A program made the translations under genes and the position numbers. Shown in pieces: positions 7,112 through 12,544 of a stretch of DNA of 14,075 bases. Source of the stretch: Candidatus Aminicenantota bacterium (lineage in GTDB: Bacteria > Acidobacteriota > Aminicenantia > S016-38); contig JAMOUL010000064.1 in the NCBI GenBank assembly GCA_027062035.1, positions 1-14,075 of the forward strand, in the 5' to 3' direction. Under the pieces are notes generated by a model, which ran no database searches, had not been told where the DNA came from, and was given only the letters and a program-made list of their open reading frames with translations. Position 1 is the stretch's first letter. Each line of letters begins with the position of its first letter.

Positions 7112-7965
7112 CTCCTTCTCCTGAAATATTCCTCTATGGGTATATAGGCAGGTTGATCTGTATAAACCTCTATTAATCCTGCACCTGCTCTTTTAAATAT
7201 GTTCCTTATCCCTGCTTCGTATCGGGAGAAATATTCTTCCAGGAGAGCCGCTCCTGGCCAGAGATGGCTGGCTTTTCCCGATTCCAGATCCTCTCCAAAA
7301 AATGGAGATATCAAATGGAGCTTCCTTTCAGCTTTATCCCGGATCCACACCCCTATAAGGTCATGTTTTTTTGCCACCAGTTTAAGTTCGTTCAGAAAAT
7401 TTCTGTCCGTGTAGAAATCGGATATGACCACAACTATTCCTCTCTTCTTTGCCACCCTGTAAACCCAGGTAAGGGCATTTGCTATATCTGTACTGGTTCC
7501 TTCATCCTTCTCCACCAGAACTTCCCTTATGATTCTTAAAAAGTGCCCGCGTCCCTTCCTGGGGGGAACAAACTTTCCCTCCTTCTCCCCAAAGGTTAGC
7601 AGTCCAACCTTATCATTATTAACCAGTGCTGCAAGGGAAAGCAGAGCTGCAGCTTCTGCTGCCTTTTCCCTCTTTCTCATGTATACTCCAAAGTCAAGTG
7701 AGGAAGAGGTATCCACAAGAAGGTACAGGGAAAGTTCCCTTTCCTCTCTGAACTTTTTCACATACAGGGTTCCCTTCCTTGCCGAAGTCTTCCAGTCTAT
7801 GGCTCTGATGTCGTCCCCGGGTTCGTATTCCCTTACTTCTTCCACCTCTATTCCCTTCCCCTTAAATACGCTCCTGTACTCGCCACCAAAAATTTCGCTC
7901 ACCTTTTTCCTTGAAATTATCTGGATCCTCTTTATGGCTTCCTGTATGTAATCTGGAAGCTTCAT
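7108..7965 (-). CDS. DUF58 (VWA-like) protein
   Basis: A 285-residue soluble protein of the DUF58 family (COG1721), almost always encoded next to moxR. The family signature is clear: EYEPGDDIRAIDWKTSAR at residues 46-63, leading to a VWA-like fold with DTSSS (Asp-85, Ser-87, Ser-89), a MIDAS-type metal site. No membrane segment is visible, unlike longer DUF58 proteins with two N-terminal TMs. It probably serves as the cytoplasmic client or adaptor of MoxR; this is inferred from the family and the gene order. The ATG overlaps the moxR stop in ATGA. Only a weak ribosome site is visible, so translation is probably coupled to moxR. Confidence 0.93.
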   Translation of the reverse strand: MKLPDYIQEAIKRIQIISRKKVSEIFGGEYRSVFKGKGIEVEEVREYEPGDDIRAIDWKTSARKGTLYVKKFREERELSLYLLVDTSSSLDFGVYMRKREKAAEAAALLSLAALVNNDKVGLLTFGEKEGKFVPPRKGRGHFLRIIREVLVEKDEGTSTDIANALTWVYRVAKKRGIVVVISDFYTDRNFLNELKLVAKKHDLIGVWIRDKAERKLHLISPFFGEDLESGKASHLWPGAALLEEYFSRYEAGIRNIFKRAGAGLIEVYTDQPAYIPIEEYFRRRR

Positions 7966-8948
7966 GGAATCTTAACGGTGGAAAGGATCGTGGCTATAAG
8001 CTGATCCTGGGTTACTTCTTCTGCTTCTGCCTCATAGGAAAGTATAATCCGATGACGCAAAACATCCCTTGCCATCCATTTTATATCATCGGGTACCACA
8101 TATCCTCGCCCATCGAAAAAGGCTCTGGCCTTAGCGGCAAGCGTAAGGTAAAGGGAGCCTCTGGGAGAAGCTCCATACATTATGTACTCCTTGATCTTAA
8201 CTCCGTACTTCTCGGGTCTTCTCGTGGCATCCACAATGTCAGTTATATACTTGAGCAGCCTATCGTCTATGTGAACCTCCCTCACCATTTTCTGGGTTAA
8301 AAGGATTTCCTCCTTTGATATTACAGGTCTGGCCTCCGGTTCACTTACACCCCCCATTCTTTTAAGAATTTCTATTTCTTCGTGTTTTTCAGGATAATCA
8401 ACCAGTAGTTTGGCCATGAACCTATCTATCTGGGCTTCGGGAAGCGGGTACGTTCCCTCCTGCTCTATTGGATTCTGGGTAGCTACCACAAAGAAGGGTT
8501 TCTGTATTTTATAAGTTTTGTCTCCTATTGTTACCTGTAACTCCTGCATAGCTTCAAGGAGAGCACTCTGGACCTTTGCAGGTGCGCGGTTCACCTCGTC
8601 TGCCAGAACAAAATTTGCAAAGATGGGCCCCTTTTTCACAACGAAATTCATTCCCTTGGGGTCAAATATCAGGGTCCCTGTTATATCAGCGGGCAACAAA
8701 TCAGGTGTAAACTGGATTCGGGAAAAGGAAAGCGACATTGAGGAAGCAAGGGTCTTTCCAAGAAGGGTCTTGGCGAGCCCGGGAACACCTTCAAGCAAAA
8801 CATGTCCTCCTGAAAGTAGAACTGCAAGGAACTTATCTATAAGAACTTCATTCCCAACGATAACCTTTCCTACCTCCGTCTTTATCTCCAGAATCTTCTC
8901 CCTGTAAACTTCAATTTTTTCTTCAAGCCTTTTAATCTTCTCCTTCAT
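7962..8948 (-). CDS. moxR: MoxR-family AAA+ ATPase
   Basis: A 328-residue cytoplasmic AAA+ ATPase of the MoxR family (COG0714). Visible parts are a coiled N-terminal helix (1-25), Walker A GVPGLAKT (54-61), Walker B FVLADE (113-118), sensor-1 ATQNP (about 156-160), the PLPEAQIDRF arginine segment with Arg-176, and a C-terminal lid with the sensor-2-like YGASPRGS. MoxR proteins form hexamers that act as chaperones maturing or regulating VWA-domain clients, which fits the DUF58, batA and batB genes directly downstream. The ATG at 8948 has a strong GGAGGAG ribosome site (complement of 8954-8959 region) and begins 17 bp inside the DnaC-like gene. Length, motifs and order are all typical. Confidence 0.96.
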   Translation of the reverse strand: MKEKIKRLEEKIEVYREKILEIKTEVGKVIVGNEVLIDKFLAVLLSGGHVLLEGVPGLAKTLLGKTLASSMSLSFSRIQFTPDLLPADITGTLIFDPKGMNFVVKKGPIFANFVLADEVNRAPAKVQSALLEAMQELQVTIGDKTYKIQKPFFVVATQNPIEQEGTYPLPEAQIDRFMAKLLVDYPEKHEEIEILKRMGGVSEPEARPVISKEEILLTQKMVREVHIDDRLLKYITDIVDATRRPEKYGVKIKEYIMYGASPRGSLYLTLAAKARAFFDGRGYVVPDDIKWMARDVLRHRIILSYEAEAEEVTQDQLIATILSTVKIP

Positions 8949-9639
8949 CCTCTCCTCCTGTAACGGCTCTGAAGGAAGTTCTTCTCACCTCGGATCTGTA
9001 ATCCACTGCCTCAATATTAATCTCCTTACACATCTCATAAAGCCTGGAACGCAGCCTTGTACCGATCTTCTCCTCCAGCTCTTTTCCTCTGAATACAGTG
9101 GTGAGTATAACAGGTAGTTCCTCCAGATACCTTCTATTTATTAGCCGAAAAATAAAGTCTTCCTCCCAATCACTTACGTCCCGGGAGGCAAAATCATCTA
9201 TAACAAGTAATTCCACAGAAGAAAGATTATTAAGAAAATTCTCCCTCTTTTCCCCGGTTTGAAGAGCAGAGTATGTCCTCAAAGCTTCCCTGAAATCCAC
9301 AAATAGACAATCAATACCCTTTTCACTGATCAGTTTTCTGCACAGGGCCACCACAAGATGGGTTTTTCCGGTTCCGCTGGGCCCCATTATTAAAAGTCCT
9401 CCATCAACCGCCGGATATTCCTCTGCATATTTAAGAATCGCCAGTTTTGCCTTTTGCAAAGAGGGATATCTCGAATCCACCATAAAATTATCGAAGTTTC
9501 TGTTTCTGAAGGCCCTTGGAATACCCGCATTTTCGAGAAAATAATCTTCAGCAGGATGCGATATCTTCCTTCTTATACCTATAATTTTTCCATTCCTCTC
9601 TTCTACTTCCCAGTCTCCCAGATCAAACTTTTCACTCAA
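8932..9639 (-). CDS. DnaC/DnaI-like AAA+ ATPase (putative helicase loader)
   Basis: A 235-residue AAA+ ATPase of the DnaC/IstB group. GIPRAFRNRNFDNF (39-52) is the linker motif typical of DnaC-like loaders. Walker A is GPSGTGKT (86-93), Walker B is LLVIDD (144-149), and GTRLRSRLYE (193-202) carries the expected arginine finger. An acidic tail closes the protein. The cysteine cluster often present at the N-terminus of these proteins is absent. No transposase lies nearby, so an IstB role is unlikely; loading the replicative helicase is the best guess, but a different ATPase job in this operon cannot be excluded. The start is a TTG at 9639 overlapping the sigma stop in TTGA, with GGGGAG 6 nt upstream. 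No usable ATG exists before residue 53. Confidence 0.8.
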   Translation of the reverse strand: MSEKFDLGDWEVEERNGKIIGIRRKISHPAEDYFLENAGIPRAFRNRNFDNFMVDSRYPSLQKAKLAILKYAEEYPAVDGGLLIMGPSGTGKTHLVVALCRKLISEKGIDCLFVDFREALRTYSALQTGEKRENFLNNLSSVELLVIDDFASRDVSDWEEDFIFRLINRRYLEELPVILTTVFRGKELEEKIGTRLRSRLYEMCKEINIEAVDYRSEVRRTSFRAVTGGEDEGED

Positions 9640-10460
9640 TTGAGACTCCCCTTTATGCTTTTGAGAGTTTCATTCCTTCTTAACTTCTTCAAAGCTCTTT
9701 TTTCTATCTGTCTTACCCTTTCCTTGGATAATCCCACTTCCTTCCCCACTTCTTCGAGGGTTCTGGGACGACCATCTTCAAGTCCATATCTGAGTTTAAT
9801 GATCTTAGCTTCCCTTTCTCCCAGAGAATCTATGATCTCCTTTATTTTTTCCCTTAATCTCTTCCTGAAGATTTTCTCTACAACATCCTCTTCTTCATCG
9901 GGTATTATAGCCTCCATGGTGGTATCCTCTTCGTCCTCAAAGGAAGAAGAAAGGCTAATGTCACTTTTCTTTATCAACATCAGCCTGTCAAGACGATCCT
10001 CATCCATCCCCAGCTCCTCTGCAAGTTTCTTTTTGCTCGGCGGTTTACCTTCCCTCTGTTCCAGGGCCTTGGCCTTTTTCTGAACTTTAAAGTAGGCATC
10101 CACCATCCTTTTGGGAATATCCACCGCTCTGGATCCTCTATGGATGGCTTCTAAAATGGCTTCTCTGACCCACCAGCCAGCATAGGATAAAAATTTAACA
10201 TTCTTATCCGGATCAAATCTTTTGGCAGCTTCTATCAGACCGAGAACACCTTCCTCCACCAGATCTTCAAATGGGACTCCATATCCTCTAAATTTGGAAG
10301 CATATTTAACCACAAATCTTAAATTGCCTTCTATCAACCTTTTTATAGCCTCCTTGTCTCCCCGCTTAAGCCTCTGATAAATTTCCTTCTCCTCTTCAGG
10401 ACTAAGGGGTTCGTACTGGAGGAGTTTCTTTATAAAATTAGTCTCTTCTCCCTTCTTCAT
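9636..10460 (-). CDS. Short sigma-70 family RNA polymerase sigma factor (RpoD-like)
   Basis: A 274-residue sigma factor that directs core RNA polymerase to promoters. Region 1.1 and the long non-conserved region of large primary sigmas are absent. Region 1.2 is about 9-40, region 2 about 41-117 (NLRFVVKYASKFRGYG, then KFLSYAGWWVREAI), region 3 about 118-165, a Glu/Asp-rich linker 173-195, and region 4 about 200-265 with the helix-turn-helix TLEEVGKEVGLSKERVRQIE. The -35-reading residues mostly match sigma-70 (Glu-247, Arg-250, Gln-251; Lys-246 replaces Arg). In region 2.4 the usual Gln and Thr that read the -10 box are Glu-100 and Leu-103. It could be a lineage-specific primary sigma, or a group 2/3 stress sigma. 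The ATG follows the hspR stop after one base; an AAGGA site lies 11 nt upstream. Confidence 0.9.
   Translation of the reverse strand: MKKGEETNFIKKLLQYEPLSPEEEKEIYQRLKRGDKEAIKRLIEGNLRFVVKYASKFRGYGVPFEDLVEEGVLGLIEAAKRFDPDKNVKFLSYAGWWVREAILEAIHRGSRAVDIPKRMVDAYFKVQKKAKALEQREGKPPSKKKLAEELGMDEDRLDRLMLIKKSDISLSSSFEDEEDTTMEAIIPDEEEDVVEKIFRKRLREKIKEIIDSLGEREAKIIKLRYGLEDGRPRTLEEVGKEVGLSKERVRQIEKRALKKLRRNETLKSIKGSLN
9646..9651 (-). promoter_or_regulatory. Shine-Dalgarno site for the TTG start of the DnaC-like gene
   Basis: The minus strand reads GGGGAG (complement of 9646-9651), 6 nt before the TTG at 9639. The site lies in the last codons of the sigma-factor gene. It supports the rare TTG start and translation coupled through a TTGA overlap. 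Confidence 0.6.
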
Positions 10461-10461
10461 T

Positions 10462-10854
10462 CTATTTTTCTTCCTTTTTTACAATATCCAGTTGCGAAAG
10501 TTTTATAATTGCCCGCCTTCTCGACTCAAGCTCCTCCTCCCTTTCTGCAATAATTTCACCCAAAAAATCGATCAATTCATTAACCTGCCTTTGTATACGT
10601 TCCATCTTATCCCGCATATTCAAAATAATCTCAACTCCTGCCAGATTAACCCCCATCTCCCTGGTAAGCATAAGGATAAATTCCAGTCTCTTCAAATCCT
10701 CATCAGTGTATAAACGGGTATTCCCCTCTGAACGACTGGGCTTTAAAAGTCCCTCCTTTTCGTACAATCTCAGGGTCTGAGGATGAATATTATACATTTT
10801 TGCAACCGCTGATATCATATAATACCTTTTCCTTTCATCCCTCTGTTCCTTCAT
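10462..10854 (-). CDS. hspR: HspR-type MerR-family heat-shock repressor
   Basis: A 130-residue regulator with an N-terminal MerR winged helix (about 11-80) and a coiled-coil dimer helix (about 80-115). YNIHPQTLRLYEKEGLLKPS, then GNTRLYTDEDLKRLEFI, then MGVNLAGVEIILNMRDKM is the HspR signature that separates it from effector-binding MerR proteins. In actinobacteria HspR represses the dnaK operon with DnaK as co-repressor, and it is commonly encoded next to dnaJ, as here. I found no copy of the actinobacterial HspR operator (CTTGAGT-N7-ACTCAAG) upstream of dnaJ or of the lipoprotein gene, so the target site in this organism is unknown. The ATG overlaps the dnaJ stop (ATGA), with GGGAGGGA upstream. 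Confidence 0.92.
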   Translation of the reverse strand: MKEQRDERKRYYMISAVAKMYNIHPQTLRLYEKEGLLKPSRSEGNTRLYTDEDLKRLEFILMLTREMGVNLAGVEIILNMRDKMERIQRQVNELIDFLGEIIAEREEELESRRRAIIKLSQLDIVKKEEK

Positions 10855-11945
10855 TTAAACAATCCCTCCCTGGGATTTTTACCCTCAAACCGGGAAAGTT
10901 CCTTTAAAAGCTCCCTTACCTTAACATCTGTAAGGTCCGGAGGAACTATTTTTATCTCCACATACATATCCCCCCTGGTGCCGTTGGGCCTCGGCACCCC
11001 TTTCCCCCTCAGTCTAAGTTTCTTTCCGCTGGGAGTACCGGGAGGAATTTTAACCCTGGCTTTTCCGTCTATTGTGGGTACCTCCACCGTTGCGCCGAGA
11101 GCTGCTTCGGTGTAAGTAACCGGAAGGGTAATGTAAATATCATCTCCCTCCCTTCTAAAGTATGGATGAGGAAGCACATTTACTATTATGTAAAGGTCTC
11201 CAGGTGGGCCTCCATGTCTTCCGGCATTACCCTTACCCGCAATCCTTAATCTCCCTCCATCCTTTACGCCCGGGGGAATTTTCACTTTTATAGTATCCTC
11301 CACCTTGACCCTGCCTTCCCCACCACACTTCTTACATCTATCCCCTGGCAGCTTGCCGGTACCGTTACACACAGGACATATGGATGAGAACTTAAGATAT
11401 CCCCTCTGCATGTATATTCTCCCTGAACCTCCACAATTGGGACACACGGTTGGGCCGGTACCTGGTTCGTACCCTGTACCTCCACAGCGGGGACACTTAT
11501 CAAGTCTGCTTATCTTGATGGTTATAACACTTCCCTTAACAGCTTCCTCAAAGGGTATGGTTATTGAATAGGTAAGGTCTTCTCCCCTTGTAGGTCTCTC
11601 AGCAGCAGTCCTGCGTCCTCCTCCAAAGATATCCGAAAAAATATCACTGAAGGAAAAATCTCCAAGGTCAGAGAAATCAAAGCCCTCAAAACCTGTGTTC
11701 CCTGCAGGCTCATGATGGGACGCAAAGTCCCCCACATGTCCAAATCTGTCATACTGAGCTCTTTTCTTGGGATCGGAAAGAACCTCGTAGGCTTCCTGGA
11801 TTTCTTTAAACTTCTCCTCTGCCTGTTTATCCCCGGGGTTTAAATCCGGATGATATTTTCGGGCAAGCCTGCGATAGGCCTTTTTTATTTCTTCCTGGGT
11901 TGCATCCCTGCTTACTCCAAGAATTTCATAATAATCCTTCGCCAT
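10851..11945 (-). CDS. dnaJ: Chaperone protein DnaJ (Hsp40)
   Basis: A complete 364-residue type I Hsp40 that delivers unfolded proteins to DnaK and stimulates its ATPase. In order: J domain (1-70) with the catalytic HPD at 32-34, a Gly/Phe-rich stretch (about 72-110), four CxxCxGxG zinc motifs (151-158, 168-175, 190-197, 204-211), and the C-terminal peptide-binding domain with GDLYI near 249-253. All eight zinc cysteines are present. No dnaK or grpE is in the window. The ATG at 11945 is fixed by the conserved MAKDYYEILGV start, yet no Shine-Dalgarno precedes it. Instead a TATAAT lies 7 nt before the ATG. It is the first gene of the long chaperone, sigma and Bat cluster; the lipoprotein gene ends 15 bp upstream. 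Confidence 0.97.
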   Translation of the reverse strand: MAKDYYEILGVSRDATQEEIKKAYRRLARKYHPDLNPGDKQAEEKFKEIQEAYEVLSDPKKRAQYDRFGHVGDFASHHEPAGNTGFEGFDFSDLGDFSFSDIFSDIFGGGRRTAAERPTRGEDLTYSITIPFEEAVKGSVITIKISRLDKCPRCGGTGYEPGTGPTVCPNCGGSGRIYMQRGYLKFSSICPVCNGTGKLPGDRCKKCGGEGRVKVEDTIKVKIPPGVKDGGRLRIAGKGNAGRHGGPPGDLYIIVNVLPHPYFRREGDDIYITLPVTYTEAALGATVEVPTIDGKARVKIPPGTPSGKKLRLRGKGVPRPNGTRGDMYVEIKIVPPDLTDVKVRELLKELSRFEGKNPREGLFK

Positions 11946-11952
11946 CTACTAA

Positions 11953-11958
11953 ATTATA
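11953..11958 (-). promoter_or_regulatory. Candidate -10 box for a leaderless dnaJ transcript
   Basis: The minus strand reads TATAAT (complement of 11953-11958), exactly the -10 consensus, followed by seven bases and the dnaJ ATG. Transcription would start at or within about two bases of the ATG, giving a leaderless mRNA. No convincing -35 box is seen at 16-19 nt. The gap is A/T-rich, so a chance match is possible. The lack of any Shine-Dalgarno supports the reading. Confidence 0.4.
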
Positions 11959-11960
11959 AA

Positions 11961-12464
11961 TCAAAAGGTCTGTTCTACGGAAATATAAACTACCGGATTT
12001 AATTTAAAACCCGGACCTGAATCAATTATAAGGGAACTCCCTTCCACAGTTATGAAAATCCTTATCTTCCCATCCTTGGTTACCTCAAAATCCTTTTCTA
12101 TCTCAACAGTCGAATTCTCCACCTGAATATCGTATTCCACATCATTATATAAAACGGTACCTCCAGAAAAGGTTAAAATAACCTTATTGTAAGAACCTGC
12201 ATTCATTTGCGAAGTTCCTCCCGGTACCGCTCCCTGTGGGGCAGCAAGATTAATTTCTACAGGGTCCATTGTAATCTTCTCGGTACCATGTCCTACAAAG
12301 CCCAGCTCCACAGATTTCAGGTAAATAACAGCGGATTGAACTCCCAGTGTAGAAGGGGTATGATCAACCCATATCTCAACATCTCCATCGCCAAAATGTA
12401 TATTACAGGACCCAAAAAACAGCAGAAGAATCCCCACAAAAAAAGCCAGAAAGATTTTTCTCAT
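11961..12464 (-). CDS. DUF4382-like lipoprotein
   Basis: A 167-residue protein with a classic lipoprotein signal: a basic start, a hydrophobic stretch (4-17) and FFGSC with the lipid-bearing Cys at 20. The mature part looks all-beta. VQSAVIYLKSVELGFVG, PVEINLAAP, MNAGSYNKVILTFSGG and, near the C-terminus, GFKLNPVVYISVE follow the pattern of DUF4382 proteins, although this one is short. The function of that family is unknown. It should be anchored to the inner or outer membrane. An extended -10 box lies just before the ATG and a terminator separates it from the RND gene, so it is probably transcribed on its own or as the first gene before dnaJ. No Shine-Dalgarno is visible. The stop is TGA. 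Confidence 0.75.
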   Translation of the reverse strand: MRKIFLAFFVGILLLFFGSCNIHFGDGDVEIWVDHTPSTLGVQSAVIYLKSVELGFVGHGTEKITMDPVEINLAAPQGAVPGGTSQMNAGSYNKVILTFSGGTVLYNDVEYDIQVENSTVEIEKDFEVTKDGKIRIFITVEGSSLIIDSGPGFKLNPVVYISVEQTF

Positions 12465-12470
12465 GGATTC

Positions 12471-12479
12471 ATTATAACA
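12471..12479 (-). promoter_or_regulatory. Extended -10 promoter abutting the lipoprotein start codon
   Basis: The minus strand reads TGTTATAAT (complement of 12471-12479), an extended -10 of the TGnTATAAT type. Six bases separate it from the ATG at 12464, so the transcript would start at or next to the start codon. A -35 match is weak (TTATCC at 17-nt spacing, complement of 12494-12499), which extended -10 promoters tolerate. It lies just downstream of the RND terminator. Confidence 0.6.
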
Positions 12480-12505
12480 TTCTGAGCTTAAAAGGATAAA
12501 AGTAC

Positions 12506-12536
12506 TCTGACGGACCCCATAAAGGGGCCCGTCAGA
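12506..12536 (-). terminator. Intrinsic terminator after the RND efflux gene
   Basis: CTGACGG-A-CCCC pairs with GGGG-C-CCGTCAG around an ATAAA loop. With the flanking T/A pair this gives a 13-position stem with one mismatch. Reading on the minus strand, the stem starts 8 nt after the TAA of the RND gene and is followed by a T-rich run (ACTTTT). Position and shape fit a rho-independent terminator for that gene. Confidence 0.85.
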
Positions 12537-12544
12537 ATTTATAC

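Noticed and set aside
8932..9639. IstB-type transposition ATPase, hence a possible insertion sequence
   Set aside because: No transposase, terminal inverted repeats or target duplication nearby; the gene is fused into the operon by short overlaps at both ends.
9454..10083. Open + strand frame of 209 codons opposite the sigma and DnaC-like genes
   Set aside because: Very Ser/Phe/Leu-rich with no domain pattern; it mirrors the Lys/Glu-rich minus-strand genes.
11959..11981. -35 box for the candidate dnaJ promoter
   Set aside because: The best hexamers at 17-19 nt spacing match only about two consensus bases, so no -35 is claimed.
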